From: an uncultured Bacilli bacterium
GTDB taxonomy: Bacteria > Bacillota_I > Bacilli_A > RF39 > UBA660
Length of the DNA stretch: 64,000 bases
Assembly: GCA_934167485.1 (NCBI GenBank)
Contig: CAKPKL010000007.1
Coordinates: 1-64,000 of the forward strand
Reading direction: 5' to 3'
A program made the position numbers and the translations under genes. The number at the start of each line of letters is the position of its first letter. The first letter of the stretch is position 1. Of this stretch, positions 26,034-36,020 are shown piece by piece. Below the pieces are notes generated by a model. The model searched no databases. It was not told the origin of the DNA and saw nothing but the letters and a program-made list of their open reading frames with translations.

Positions 26034-27497
26034 ATGAATGATAAAACATTAATTGATTATATAAACAACGAAGTTGAAAATGAATATATTGATTTTAAAC
26101 TTATTCAATACGATTGGTCTAAAACGGAAGAAAAGGAAGATTTTTTAATAGATATACTTAGTATGGCAAATTCTAATTATATAGGTGATAAATATATAAT
26201 AACGGGAGTTAAAGTTAAACCTGATGGTGAAAGAATAATAAAAGGTATTGATCCATCTTCTGCTATTGATAGTGCTGATTATCAACAATTAGTTACCGAA
26301 AATATTGAACCAAGTTTAAATATTGTTTTTAAAATACTTCATTATGATAACAAAGATTTTGGAATTTTTAAAATATCAGATTGTAATGACAGGCCATATT
26401 TGTTAAAAAAGAAATATGGAAAATATGAAAATGGATATATAAAAGTTAGAAAAGGTTCTAGGAACACGAATATTTCAAGATATATATTAGATTCAATATA
26501 TAAATCAAAAATACCAAATGAAACATCAGAATTTAAAATAAGTGGATTAATTGATGGAAACATAGATGATAATGTATTTTTGAATACATTTGATTTTTTT
26601 CCAAATTTTGAAAATGAAAGAGAAAAAGTATTAAATCTATTCAAAATAATAAACGATTTTAAGATTGACGATATCGAAGGAAGTAATATGCAATTACCAA
26701 GTTCTCTAAACTTTTTAAAAGATGGACTATTTCCAGCAGAGCCTATTAAAATTGAAGAAGAAATCATTAAAAATATAAAAGAATTTGCAAATATTATAGA
26801 AGAAAAAATAAATGATGAGTTTTTTGAAATTGGGAATACAAGTAAGAAATTTAATGGTATAACTAGTGGCAATTTTGGCCCACATACAAACTATAAATAT
26901 GTAGGAAGTACTAAATCATTACAAAAATATAATATGATAATACAATTAAATAAAGAAATTAACAGACTTATTGGTTGGGCAGATTTTTTAGTTTCTATTA
27001 AAGATATAAAATTTATACAATTAGCTATAACTGAGATTGGAAATATTGCTGATGAAGAAATACAAGTAAATCTTGAAATACCAAATGATGCTTACATTTC
27101 TATTGAAGAATTCCCACAAGCGAGTATTGAAATAGCAGAAGAATTTGCTGAAAATTATTCTAGCAAAATGTTTATGCCATATTATAATAATGGAATATCA
27201 GATTATAGAAAAATGCCACTATCTTCTACGCCACATATTTCAATGCCAATAACAAATCCATTTATAAGTTCTAATATTCAAATGATTGATAACATATATG
27301 ATTTTATTGATTATGATGAAACAAAAAATAAAGATAAGACAATTGTAAATTTTACTATTAAAAATATAAAGGTTGGTGAAACAATGGCCTTTCCAGGTAA
27401 TATATTTTTAAAGAAAAAAGTATCAAAAATACCTTATTCAATAGTTAGTAAAAAATCTAATAAAAAAATGAGTGGTGAAATTATTATAAAAGAATAA
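26034..27497 (+). CDS. AlbA_2/Schlafen-type putative DNA-binding protein
   Basis: 487 residues. The N-terminal 130 residues have the AlbA_2 (divergent AAA-4/Schlafen) pattern: NEYIDFKLIQ, LIDILSMANS, KYIITGVK and YGKYENGYIKVRKGSRN. The rest is an uncharacterised mixed domain with a long helical segment around residues 240-310 and a beta-rich C-terminus. Start ATG 26034 follows GGTGGTGAG. It is the last gene of element 2, with the integrase arm repeats starting four bases after its stop. AlbA/Schlafen proteins occur in several antiphage systems, which together with the nuclease-like partner suggests defence. Confidence 0.75.
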   Translation: MNDKTLIDYINNEVENEYIDFKLIQYDWSKTEEKEDFLIDILSMANSNYIGDKYIITGVKVKPDGERIIKGIDPSSAIDSADYQQLVTENIEPSLNIVFKILHYDNKDFGIFKISDCNDRPYLLKKKYGKYENGYIKVRKGSRNTNISRYILDSIYKSKIPNETSEFKISGLIDGNIDDNVFLNTFDFFPNFENEREKVLNLFKIINDFKIDDIEGSNMQLPSSLNFLKDGLFPAEPIKIEEEIIKNIKEFANIIEEKINDEFFEIGNTSKKFNGITSGNFGPHTNYKYVGSTKSLQKYNMIIQLNKEINRLIGWADFLVSIKDIKFIQLAITEIGNIADEEIQVNLEIPNDAYISIEEFPQASIEIAEEFAENYSSKMFMPYYNNGISDYRKMPLSSTPHISMPITNPFISSNIQMIDNIYDFIDYDETKNKDKTIVNFTIKNIKVGETMAFPGNIFLKKKVSKIPYSIVSKKSNKKMSGEIIIKE

Positions 27498-27500
27498 ATT

Positions 27501-27521
27501 TTAGGTGGCAATTAGGTGGCA
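27501..27521 (+). repeat. integrase arm-type direct repeat, element 2 right
   Basis: TTAGGTGGCAA repeated twice in tandem (27501 and 27512), about 115 bases inside junction 3. Confidence 0.7.
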
Positions 27522-27634
27522 AAATTTTAAATTTTAACAGTAAAATTCAGTTTTTATTATTTTAAAATAGTAAAAAATATAAGTAAATAAAGGAAATAAT
27601 AACTTTAAAGTATAAAATAAACTAAATCTTAATT

Positions 27635-27680
27635 GCCCCCTGAAGAGAGCGATTAACTTATGTCGCTCTCATTTTTTGTA
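27635..27680 (+). other. attachment-site-like junction 3
   Basis: CCCCCTGAA, hairpin GAGAGCGA / TCGCTCTC, then CATTTTTTGTA. It separates elements 2 and 3 and has arm-type repeats on both sides (27501 and 27727). The 331 bases between 27497 and 27829 hold only these sites. Confidence 0.6.
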
Positions 27681-27726
27681 GGAAATATAAGGGTTTTATC
27701 AGTTTGATAATTCTCTAAAAATAGGA

Positions 27727-27747
27727 TTAGGTACCAATTAGGTACCA
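27727..27747 (+). repeat. integrase arm-type direct repeat, element 3 left
   Basis: TTAGGTACCAA then TTAGGTACCAT, an 11-base direct repeat about 45 bases inside junction 3. It has the same sequence type as element 1. Confidence 0.7.
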
Positions 27748-27828
27748 TTTTCATTTAAAAACATTTTTTATAATATAAATAATTAGAAAATCTGTAGTAT
27801 AATGGAATAGACATATAGGAGGTTTATT

Positions 27829-28482
27829 ATGGTTTGTGATTATAAAGAAATTGTTGATGCGATAAATAAAACAAATAATTTTTCAATAGGAGACTTTATT
27901 AATTCATTGTTATTAGTGTGTTCAATAATAACTATTATATTTTTATTAATTGATAAATATTCAAAAGGTCGTCCTTATTTACAAGTTTCTATAGAACTGA
28001 TAAGATCAAGTTTAGCTTGTGTAGTTATAAGAAATGTTGGAGAGGTATCATTGTCGTTGAAAAAGATAACTTTTGATAAAGAATTTATAGAACAATTGCC
28101 AGATTATGCTCAAAAATATTTTAAAGATACTAAAATAAATAATCTATTACTTCATCCAGGATCAAAATGGGTTATGTGCTTCGGTACATCAATAAATGAT
28201 ATTTTAAAAAATTATGATAAAAAAGCTGTGCTTATAAAGTATGAATATACAAAATTAAATAGAAAAAAGGTATATAGAGAGGAATATTTAGCAGATTTTG
28301 AACAAATATCACATTTTCTTGTTTATATCAGTGAAATAGATGAATTATCTAATGAAGTTGAAAAAAGTACAAATAAGTTATCAAAAAAACTTACAGAAAT
28401 TGAAAAAGAAGTTATTAGTTTTAGAAATTTAAATGAAGATTACTTTAGAAATACAATAACACTAAAGAGCAAGAAAAAATAG
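27829..28482 (+). CDS. uncharacterised single-pass membrane protein
   Basis: 217 residues. One clear membrane segment at about residues 25-42 (FINSLLLVCSIITIIFLLI) is followed by a cytoplasmic-type domain and a C-terminal coiled coil (about 165-205). Start ATG 27829 has TAGGAGG. It is convergent with the integrase. Proteins of this shape are frequent beside integrases in Firmicute elements; function unknown. Confidence 0.7.
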   Translation: MVCDYKEIVDAINKTNNFSIGDFINSLLLVCSIITIIFLLIDKYSKGRPYLQVSIELIRSSLACVVIRNVGEVSLSLKKITFDKEFIEQLPDYAQKYFKDTKINNLLLHPGSKWVMCFGTSINDILKNYDKKAVLIKYEYTKLNRKKVYREEYLADFEQISHFLVYISEIDELSNEVEKSTNKLSKKLTEIEKEVISFRNLNEDYFRNTITLKSKKK

Positions 28483-28503
28483 TTAGGAGCAAACCTAACT
28501 TTT

Positions 28504-29520
28504 TTATTCTAATTTATCAATTAAATCAACAACTTCATTTAAAGCAGAGTTAAATAGATGTGTATAAGTGTTTAAAGTTTCTTCTATTTTAGTATGACCT
28601 AAATATTTGGCCACTACAGTTATATTAGCTCCATTATTAACAAGTAGTGATGCACATGAGTGTCGGAAGTCATGGATCCTAATTTGAGGTACACCAGCTA
28701 ATTTACAGTTGCGATTTTTTCTTGATGTGATAGTATTACTTGCAACAGGGAAAGCATCACCAATAACAAAGTAATCATCATTGAATCCATACTCTTTAGA
28801 TACCTCATTTTTGAGCATTTTAAGGTTGTTTAAGAGAACTTTATTAAGCGGTAGGGTTCTTATACTACTTTTAGTCTTTGGAGTGGAGAATTGGAACTCT
28901 TTAACCGAACCACCACGATCTGTAATTTGCTTTTTAACAGATAGGGTTTTATTAACAAGATCAACATTTCTCCAAGTCAATCCTCTAAGTTCACCTTTCC
29001 TTAATCCACAGTAATATAATATTTCAAACATAACTTTACTTTGCAAATTATTTTCAACAGAAATAAATTGTTTCCATTGATCATAAGTAAAATACATCAT
29101 TTCTTTTGGTATATCAAAAGCACTACTAAACTTAGTCATTTTATTATAAACTTTATTAAGATTAAAATCGTACCATGTCATAGCAAAGTTTAGTCCTGAT
29201 TTTAAGAATTTTAATATATCATTTTTATATCGTGTTGAGATATTAGTTTCATTCATTTGCTTTTTCCAATTATCATAGTGATTAATATTAAAATCTTTTA
29301 GTTTAATATTTAATAAACTTTTTAAATGGATTCTTTTATTACCATAATTATATAGAGTAGTAGGCTTAACCTCAATGGTAGAAGTTCTATTTTCGATAAA
29401 TATATCAATCATTTCATCCAATGTTATTTTATCCATATTCTCATGTCTATGTATTTTTAACCTAAATTCAAGCTCTGCATCTTCAGCTTCTTTTTTTGTG
29501 CAATAAAAAAGCATTAACAA
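28504..29520 (-). CDS. int: tyrosine integrase of element 3, arm-binding domain lost
   Basis: Site-specific tyrosine recombinase. The core-binding domain (about residues 30-130, LDEMIDIFIENRT onward) is followed by the catalytic domain with CGLRKGELRGLTW, HDFRHS, YLGHT and the nucleophile in TYTHLF. It starts abruptly with MLMLFYCTKKEAEDAELEF, and TKKEAEDAELEF is the last helix of the usual arm-binding domain, so about 35 N-terminal residues are missing. Upstream there is no convincing ribosome site, and a foreign gene ends a few bases away. The catalytic half closely resembles the integrase half fused to MobV at 21472. It may bind core but not arm sites. Confidence 0.85.
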   Translation of the reverse strand: MLMLFYCTKKEAEDAELEFRLKIHRHENMDKITLDEMIDIFIENRTSTIEVKPTTLYNYGNKRIHLKSLLNIKLKDFNINHYDNWKKQMNETNISTRYKNDILKFLKSGLNFAMTWYDFNLNKVYNKMTKFSSAFDIPKEMMYFTYDQWKQFISVENNLQSKVMFEILYYCGLRKGELRGLTWRNVDLVNKTLSVKKQITDRGGSVKEFQFSTPKTKSSIRTLPLNKVLLNNLKMLKNEVSKEYGFNDDYFVIGDAFPVASNTITSRKNRNCKLAGVPQIRIHDFRHSCASLLVNNGANITVVAKYLGHTKIEETLNTYTHLFNSALNEVVDLIDKLE

Positions 29521-29523
29521 ATA

Positions 29524-29847
29524 CTAATACTTAATTATTTTAAAATCTAAAGGATCTTCATTGATTATTTCTAAAGAGTATTTTATCTTAAGTAATTTAA
29601 TAACTTCAGCTTTAGCTTTTTTATAATTTTTACACACCAGATTAAAAGTATCAAAAGCAGAATTAAAGTGTTGCTTAAAAGTTGCTTCCCACATAGCATT
29701 TCTATAAAAAGAACTAGCAATATAAAATGCTATAACTTCAGGAATAACATATTCTTCTAAATAACTATCATAGTTTTCATAAAATGGGTCAATAACCTTT
29801 TCACACTCTTCATCACTTATATCTTCATCAGTACATTTTCTTAACAT
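29524..29847 (-). CDS. uncharacterised small protein upstream of int
   Basis: 107 residues from ATG 29847, chosen for the GGAGGT site four bases upstream. Acidic N-terminus (CTDEDISDEECEKV), then helices with EEYVIPEVIAFYIASSFY and FNLVCKNYKKAKAEVIKLL. No family recognised. Its end lies where the integrase N-terminus should be, so it may have been joined there by a deletion. Confidence 0.65.
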   Translation of the reverse strand: MLRKCTDEDISDEECEKVIDPFYENYDSYLEEYVIPEVIAFYIASSFYRNAMWEATFKQHFNSAFDTFNLVCKNYKKAKAEVIKLLKIKYSLEIINEDPLDFKIIKY

Positions 29848-30017
29848 AGACACCTCCGTATGTATTAATCACTTAAAAAACGTTTTTTTACAATAGTTTT
29901 AATTCAAAAATTGAAAATTACATTGTTATTATGCGCAAAACATCATAATTTGTCGAAAAAATGTGATATAATTGATATTGAATATGTGGAGTATAATGGG
30001 AAGTAAGAGGTAGAAGT

Positions 30018-31973
30018 ATGGATAATAATGTAAGAGCTGAATTAATAAAAATATTAGCAAGTGGAAATAGTATTCCAGAAACATATAAAGATATTATTTT
30101 TCCAACTATAAATAAGGAATATGAATTATCTTATGCAGGAAAAATGAGAGCCGAAGATGTATTATCTTGCAATGATGGTGTTTATTCTATGCCACTGCAA
30201 ATTGAAAAATCATTTAAAACAGATGAATCAGAGTGGAATAACATAATATGTTTTGGGGACAATTTACAATTGTTAAAAACAATTAATGAGAATGTTGATC
30301 CAATCATAAAAGACAAAGTAAAAGGTAAAGTAAAATTAATATATATAGATCCACCATTTGCAACTGAAGATGAGTTTAAAAATAAAGATGGTGCTAAGGC
30401 ATATAATGATAAAGTAAAGGGTGCTGATTTTATTGAATTTATGCGTAGAAGATTAATTCTAGCAAAAGAAATATTAGCGGATGATGGTTCAATATTTGTT
30501 CATTTGGATATGAAAATGAGTAATTATATAAAAATAATATTAGATGAGGTTTTTGGTAAAAATAACCTATTAAATGAGATTATTTGGCATTTTAGAACAT
30601 ATCAAGGGCAAACAGACAAGTATTATCCAAGAAAGCATAATGTTATATATTGGTATAAAAAGAAAAATAATCCTACTTTTAAATTAGATTATGATGATGA
30701 TTATGAAGATACTGTTGATGCTGAAAGATGGAGAAAATATGTTGTTAATGGTAATGAAATACGTGGTAATAAATTTCCAAAATCTGATTCTAGATTTAAG
30801 GGATATTATGATAGATTTGTTAAAGAACACGGAAGAAAGCCAAATAAAGATGACATAATAATGAAAATAAATGGATATGTTGTAGATGATGTTTGGGTTG
30901 ACATAAATGCGGTAGACCCTAAAGACAAAATTGAAAAAACAGGATATCCGACTCAAAAACCTGAACAATTGTTAAGAAGAATAATTGAAACAACTACAGA
31001 AAAGGGAGATTTGATATTTGATTTCTTTGGGGGATCTGGTACAACTTCAGCTGTTGCTGAAAAATTAGGAAGACGATGGATAACGTGCGATTTAGGAAAG
31101 TTATCATATTATACAATCCAAAAAAGAATTATAAATATAGGAAATTCAAAAGACTTGTTTGATCCAACAAAAAAATATAATAAAAATCCAAGTAATTTTA
31201 TAACTTGTCAATTAGGATTGTATGATTTAAATTCAGTAATTAATCTTCCATGGGAACAATATGTGGAATTTGTTTCTGATTTGTTTGAAATTAAGTTAAA
31301 AAAGAATAAGGTAAATGGAATCGAATTTGATGGAACAAAAAATTTAGAACCAACTTTAATATGGGATTTTAATAAGTATAAAGATGTTATAATTGATGAA
31401 AATTATATTAATAACTTAAATCTTAATTTAGCAAATAAGTATGAAGGTAATATTTATATAGTAGCTCCAGCAAATTGTTTTGATTTCATTGAGGATTACT
31501 ATGAAATTAATAATAATAGATACTACTTTTTGAAAATACCTTATCAGATTATAAGAGAATTGCATAAAGTGCCTTTCAAAAAGATATTACAGCCTAATAG
31601 TAAAAATAATGTTAATAGTATTGATGAATCTATTGGTTTTCATTTCATTAAGCAACCTACTGTTAAGAGTAAAGTTACTAAAAAGGACAATGAATTATTA
31701 ATTTCACTTAAAGAGTTTAAGAGTTATTATTATAAGGATGAAGACGGAAAAATATTAAAAAATTTTGAAACACTATCTGCAATGTTTGTAGATTATGATT
31801 ATCATGAACCATTTATTATTGACGATGTTTTTTTTGCAGATGAATTTAAAAAAGAATCTGACAATCTCGTAATAAAAGTTAACACCAAAAAAATTGGCAA
31901 AAAAATAATGCTAATTTATGTTGATATTTATGGTAATGAATTTAAAGAAATTATTCAGTTAGGTGGTAAATAA
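30018..31973 (+). CDS. mod: type III restriction-modification methyltransferase (Mod)
   Basis: Adenine-N6 DNA methyltransferase that also provides target recognition for the type III complex. Motif IV DPPF is at residues 111-114 and the SAM-binding motif I DFFGGSGTT at about 335, an order typical of the beta class. The recognition domain lies between and after them. 651 residues, normal. Start ATG 30018 follows AAGAGG. The stop overlaps the ribosome site of res, so both are made together. No simple repeat tract is seen in the reading frame, unlike phase-variable mod genes. Confidence 0.92.
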   Translation: MDNNVRAELIKILASGNSIPETYKDIIFPTINKEYELSYAGKMRAEDVLSCNDGVYSMPLQIEKSFKTDESEWNNIICFGDNLQLLKTINENVDPIIKDKVKGKVKLIYIDPPFATEDEFKNKDGAKAYNDKVKGADFIEFMRRRLILAKEILADDGSIFVHLDMKMSNYIKIILDEVFGKNNLLNEIIWHFRTYQGQTDKYYPRKHNVIYWYKKKNNPTFKLDYDDDYEDTVDAERWRKYVVNGNEIRGNKFPKSDSRFKGYYDRFVKEHGRKPNKDDIIMKINGYVVDDVWVDINAVDPKDKIEKTGYPTQKPEQLLRRIIETTTEKGDLIFDFFGGSGTTSAVAEKLGRRWITCDLGKLSYYTIQKRIINIGNSKDLFDPTKKYNKNPSNFITCQLGLYDLNSVINLPWEQYVEFVSDLFEIKLKKNKVNGIEFDGTKNLEPTLIWDFNKYKDVIIDENYINNLNLNLANKYEGNIYIVAPANCFDFIEDYYEINNNRYYFLKIPYQIIRELHKVPFKKILQPNSKNNVNSIDESIGFHFIKQPTVKSKVTKKDNELLISLKEFKSYYYKDEDGKILKNFETLSAMFVDYDYHEPFIIDDVFFADEFKKESDNLVIKVNTKKIGKKIMLIYVDIYGNEFKEIIQLGGK

Positions 31974-31974
31974 A

Positions 31975-34560
31975 ATGAATAACGATGCAAATTTAATATT
32001 TAATTTAGATGATTTAATTTTAAAGGTTAATCATTATTACGATACATCAAAATATAATTTAGAAGTTTGGGAAAACTATTTGAACATATTAACAGAAGGA
32101 AGAACATATCAAAAGGAAGCTATTTTATCGGCTATTTATTACTTAATAGATGCAAATGTTCCAGATTTGAAGACTCTTGCATATAATAATTTTAATCAAA
32201 ATCAATATTTAAAAAGCAAATATAATAATAACTTCTATGAGTTTGAATCTAATCTACAACTTCCTAGCAAAAAATATGCTACCATTGATTTGGCAACAGG
32301 AACAGGTAAGTCATACGTTCTGTATGGTATCTCTCAAATACTTTTAGGAATAGGTTTTGTGGAAAGAGTTTTATTATTATGCCCATCAACAACAATAGAA
32401 TATGAGTTAACAAAGAAATTCAAAGAATTAAGTCAAAATAATGTGTTGTCTGATTTAATACCAGAGGAAGCTATTATAAAAACACCAAGAATAGTAGATG
32501 CTAATGTTTCTGTAAAATTAGGAGATATATGTATTGAAAACATTCATTCGGTATACGAAAACACAGGGTCTTCTATTGATGATAGTTTTACAGGTACAGG
32601 AATAAATACTCTTGTATTAAATGATGAAGCACACCATATATTTAATAATGTTAGTTATTCAGGTAGAAATGAAACAAGTGAATTAAAGAAATGGAAAGAG
32701 TTTTTGTTAAACGACAAATACAACTTTCAATATGTGATTGGAACTACTGGAACGGCATATATTGAAAATGAGTATTTTTGTGATGTTATATATAGATATT
32801 CATTAAACAAAGCAATAGAAGATAGGATTGTAAAAAACATTAATTATGTATTGAAGGACGATGAAATAAGTGAAAATGAAAAATTCACTAAAATATATCA
32901 AAATCATAGTGATTATAAAAAATTGTATTCTAAAATAAAGCCTATAACTATTTTTGTAACAAAAGATAAACAAAATTGTAATAGTGTTACAAATAAATTG
33001 AAAGATTATTTGAAAAAGTTTGAAAACATTACAGATGAAGAAGCTGATAAAAAAGTATTAATAGTTACATCAGCTCCTGAACACAAAAATAATGTAGCAA
33101 TACTAAGAAGTGTTGATAATAGTGATAATGATGTTGAATGGATAGTATCTGTATCGATGTTAACAGAAGGCTGGGATGTAAAAAATGTATTTCAAATTGT
33201 TCCATGGGAAGATCGTGCTTTCAATTCTAAATTATTAATTTCACAAGTTTTAGGAAGAGGTTTAAGAATTCCTAAAGAATACCAAACTCCACAACCAGTT
33301 GTAACAATATTCAATCATGCGTCATGGACTAAAAATATCAGAAGTTTTGTTGACCAAATATTAGAGATATCAGATAGAATAACTTCAAATATAATTATAG
33401 AAGGAAAAAGAGCTAAATATAATTTTGATTTATATAATATCAATTATGAGAAGGCACTTATAGAAAAAGAACATAAAAAGAATAAAACCTTTGATTATAG
33501 CAGAATGCAAAAAGAAGGAATAAAACTTGAATCTCAGGTATTGAAATATAACAAAGTTGTTGAATTCACAGACGTTTTAGAAAACAAAATTATTGAAAAA
33601 CAATTTGAAATCAACGAAGAAACTTATACGGTTGATGAGGTTGTTGACAAGATATATGATGAGTTTCAACTGAGAGAATGGGAAGGCATTACTTTAAAAC
33701 TTGGTTTAGAGAAATATACAAAAAATAATTTACCGCCTAGAGATGAGATTAAGAAAATTGTTTTAAATTCAATGAAAAAAGTTGGAATAGATGGAAAACT
33801 TTTAACAATAAAAAACAGAAATTCAATATTAAAAGCATTTAATACTCTTTTAAGACAAAATGGTAAAACTGTAGAATATATTAATATTGAGAAAGATTTA
33901 GAAATTGTTAAAACTAATGTAATGGCTTCTCAAAGTACAAATATTCTTAATTTAAAAAGAGGAGAAACAACAATTTTTCATACAAATGAGTGGAAACAAG
34001 AAGTTGATAATAAAAACTTAATTGTTTTTGAAAAGGTACTTGATGATGGAACAATGCCACGACAATCTACGCATGAGGTAAATATCAATAATTTCAAAAC
34101 TCCTGTTGATTTAGTAATTGTAAATGGATCTCCAGAGAGAAAATTTGTATCACAACTAATTGAAAATAATAATGCTAACATTATTGACTCGTGGATTAAA
34201 TCTAGAGATAAGAATTTTTATTCAATTGATTATACTTGGAGAAAAAACGGGCATCAAATGTCAAATTCAGCATTCAATCCTGATTTTTTCATAAAACTAA
34301 CTGAAGATGGTATTGATACTATTGTTGTAGTTGAAATTAAGGATGATGGTGATGATAGTGATGAAAATAAGGCTAAGTATAGATATGCTTTAGATCACTT
34401 TGAAAATTTAAATGAAAAGTTAGAAAATAGTGGTATAAATCAAAAATACATTTTTCACTTCTTAAGTCCAATATCATATAATGCATTTTTTGAATACTTA
34501 GGAAACCATAAAATAGAACAATTTAAATGTGATTTAGAAAACTTATTAGAAGAAAATTAG
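31975..34560 (+). CDS. res: type III restriction endonuclease subunit (Res)
   Basis: Helicase-nuclease subunit that translocates or slides on DNA and cuts 25-27 bases from the site when bound to Mod. Walker A ATGTGKS is at residues 107-113, the DEAH box (LNDEAHHIF) at 217-220, and SMLTEGWDVKNVFQIVP and QVLGRGLRIP follow as helicase motifs. The C-terminal PD-(D/E)XK nuclease is FNPDFFIKL…VVVEIKDD. 861 residues, full length. ATG 31975 is preferred to the upstream GTG because AGGTGG lies eight bases before it. Confidence 0.92.
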   Translation: MNNDANLIFNLDDLILKVNHYYDTSKYNLEVWENYLNILTEGRTYQKEAILSAIYYLIDANVPDLKTLAYNNFNQNQYLKSKYNNNFYEFESNLQLPSKKYATIDLATGTGKSYVLYGISQILLGIGFVERVLLLCPSTTIEYELTKKFKELSQNNVLSDLIPEEAIIKTPRIVDANVSVKLGDICIENIHSVYENTGSSIDDSFTGTGINTLVLNDEAHHIFNNVSYSGRNETSELKKWKEFLLNDKYNFQYVIGTTGTAYIENEYFCDVIYRYSLNKAIEDRIVKNINYVLKDDEISENEKFTKIYQNHSDYKKLYSKIKPITIFVTKDKQNCNSVTNKLKDYLKKFENITDEEADKKVLIVTSAPEHKNNVAILRSVDNSDNDVEWIVSVSMLTEGWDVKNVFQIVPWEDRAFNSKLLISQVLGRGLRIPKEYQTPQPVVTIFNHASWTKNIRSFVDQILEISDRITSNIIIEGKRAKYNFDLYNINYEKALIEKEHKKNKTFDYSRMQKEGIKLESQVLKYNKVVEFTDVLENKIIEKQFEINEETYTVDEVVDKIYDEFQLREWEGITLKLGLEKYTKNNLPPRDEIKKIVLNSMKKVGIDGKLLTIKNRNSILKAFNTLLRQNGKTVEYINIEKDLEIVKTNVMASQSTNILNLKRGETTIFHTNEWKQEVDNKNLIVFEKVLDDGTMPRQSTHEVNINNFKTPVDLVIVNGSPERKFVSQLIENNNANIIDSWIKSRDKNFYSIDYTWRKNGHQMSNSAFNPDFFIKLTEDGIDTIVVVEIKDDGDDSDENKAKYRYALDHFENLNEKLENSGINQKYIFHFLSPISYNAFFEYLGNHKIEQFKCDLENLLEEN

Positions 34561-34583
34561 AAAAGGCATTTTATGTCTTTTTT
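34561..34583 (+). terminator. terminator of the restriction-modification operon
   Basis: AAAAGGCA / TGTCTTTT stem (one G-U) followed by more T, directly after the stop. Confidence 0.7.
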
Positions 34584-34672
34584 TATCATTTTAAATTAGA
34601 ATAATTATATAAAAAAGAAATATTTTGGATATTTGTGATATAATTATAATTAAAGGAATTGGAGATGTAATT

Positions 34673-35304
34673 ATGTCCTTTGATTATAAAAAAGAATATA
34701 AAGAATTTTATATGCCTAAGAATAAACCATGTATAGTTGAAATACCTAAAATGAATTACATTGCAGTACGAGGTAATGGTAATCCAAATGAAGAAAATGA
34801 TGATTATCAGAATACTATTGGATTATTATCTGGAATTGCTTATACAATAAAAATGATTTCTAAAGGAACACACAAAATAAATGGCTTTTTTGAATATGTT
34901 GTTCCACCACTTGAAGGATTCTGGTGGCAAGATGGATTAAAAGAAAGCATTGATTATAATAATAAAGGTGCTATGCATTTTATATCAATTATTAGATTAC
35001 TAGATTTTGTTACTAAGGAAGACTTTGATTGTGCAATTGAAGAAGCGACTAAAAAGAAAAAATGGATTTTTCTAGAGTAGAATTTTTAACTAATGATGAA
35101 GGTGTATGTGTTCAATGTATGCATATTTGAAGTTATGATGATGAACCAGCCACAGTTGAATTAATGCACAATTTTATGAAAGAAAATGGATATGAATTAG
35201 ATATAACAGATAAAAGATATCATCATGAAATATATTTAAGTGATCTACGAAAATGTGATGTAAGTAAATTAAAGACTGTAATAAGACATCCAATAAGGAA
35301 GTAG
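34673..35304 (+). pseudogene. GyrI-like small-molecule-binding protein, broken twice
   Basis: ATG 34673 with TTGGAGATG begins MSFDYKKEYKEFYMPK, a GyrI-like (SOUL/effector-binding) family start. The frame ends at 35080, but one base out of phase the protein continues with FSRVEFLTNDEGVCVQCMHI and SYDDEPATVELM to HPIRK at 35304. Between CMHI and SYDDEP the expected glycine codon is TGA. One frameshift and one nonsense change make it inactive. It lies between the restriction-modification operon and the right end of element 3. Confidence 0.8.
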
Positions 35305-35312
35305 GTGTTGGC

Positions 35313-35864
35313 GTGAATTATAGTTTTAAAATTTTTCAAAAAAATGCTGTAATAAGATTTTTAGCATTAGATAAGTATAATTATATAATGGAAAATATTT
35401 ATAAATGCGATATAAGTAAAGATGGTGAATTTCAAAAGGTATTTAATGCATTTTATCGTGTAAGAAGAGATGAAAAATGGCGAAAAGTATTTTATACTTA
35501 CTTTGAATCAATTAAAGATAAAAAGAATATAACATTTGAAGAAATAGTTAGTTACATGTACAAGAAAACAGGAAATATTGAAGCATCTTTTTGTAGTAAA
35601 CTTTTATCTACACTAAATCCTAATATGCCAATCTGGGATCAATATGTATTAGCTAATTTAGATTTGGATGTAAAAGAGAAAACAAAAGTAGAAAAATTAA
35701 AAGATACTATAGCAGTTTATAATAAAATAATTGAAATAGAAAATAACAAACTTAAACAAAAAGATATCCAGCAAGCTATAAAAGATTTTAAAGAACACTT
35801 TCCTGAATATAATTTATCAGATATAAAAATATTGGATTATATACTATGGAATAGTAGAAATTAA
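35313..35864 (+). CDS. uncharacterised helical protein, element 3
   Basis: 183 residues from GTG 35313 with GTAGGTG upstream. It is all-helical in appearance, with the conserved-looking stretch EASFCSKLLSTLNPNMPIWD (about residues 89-108), reminiscent of a family of small proteins with a helix-hairpin-helix-like pocket. I do not recognise a named function. It is the last gene before junction 4. Confidence 0.7.
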   Translation: MNYSFKIFQKNAVIRFLALDKYNYIMENIYKCDISKDGEFQKVFNAFYRVRRDEKWRKVFYTYFESIKDKKNITFEEIVSYMYKKTGNIEASFCSKLLSTLNPNMPIWDQYVLANLDLDVKEKTKVEKLKDTIAVYNKIIEIENNKLKQKDIQQAIKDFKEHFPEYNLSDIKILDYILWNSRN

Positions 35865-36020
35865 GAACTAAAAATGAATATAGATGCCAAGTTTGGTGTT
35901 ATATATTAATTTAAAAACACACTAATAAATACCATTTTATTAAGGTAAAAACAAAAATATAACGGCTCTAAAAGGTCGTTTTTAAAAGAAATTAACATAC
36001 AAAACATTTGTTTGTTTGAT
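35865..36020. other. right end of element 3, gene-free
   Basis: AT-rich, no reading frame. CGGCTCTAAAAGGTCGTTTTTAAAA contains a weak hairpin, and TTAAGGTA near 35939 may be a decayed arm site. Confidence 0.35.

Larger units (their letters stand above)
19643..27670. mobile_element. integrative mobilisable element 2
   Basis: Lies between junctions 2 and 3. The arm-type repeat TTAGGTGGC is found at both ends (19674 and, twice, 27501-27521) and differs from that of elements 1 and 3. It contains a MobV relaxase fused to an integrase domain, candidate oriT, RepA-like ATPase, small HTH protein, repressor and a two-gene cargo. Confidence 0.65.

Noticed and set aside
30018..31973. Phase-variable type III mod gene.
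   Set aside because: No simple-sequence tract was found in the reading frame or promoter.
35119..35150. In-frame TGA in the GyrI-like gene could mean TGA encodes an amino acid, as in Mollicutes.
   Set aside because: It replaces glycine, not tryptophan; the gene also has a frameshift; recG ends in TGA and Trp is TGG throughout.
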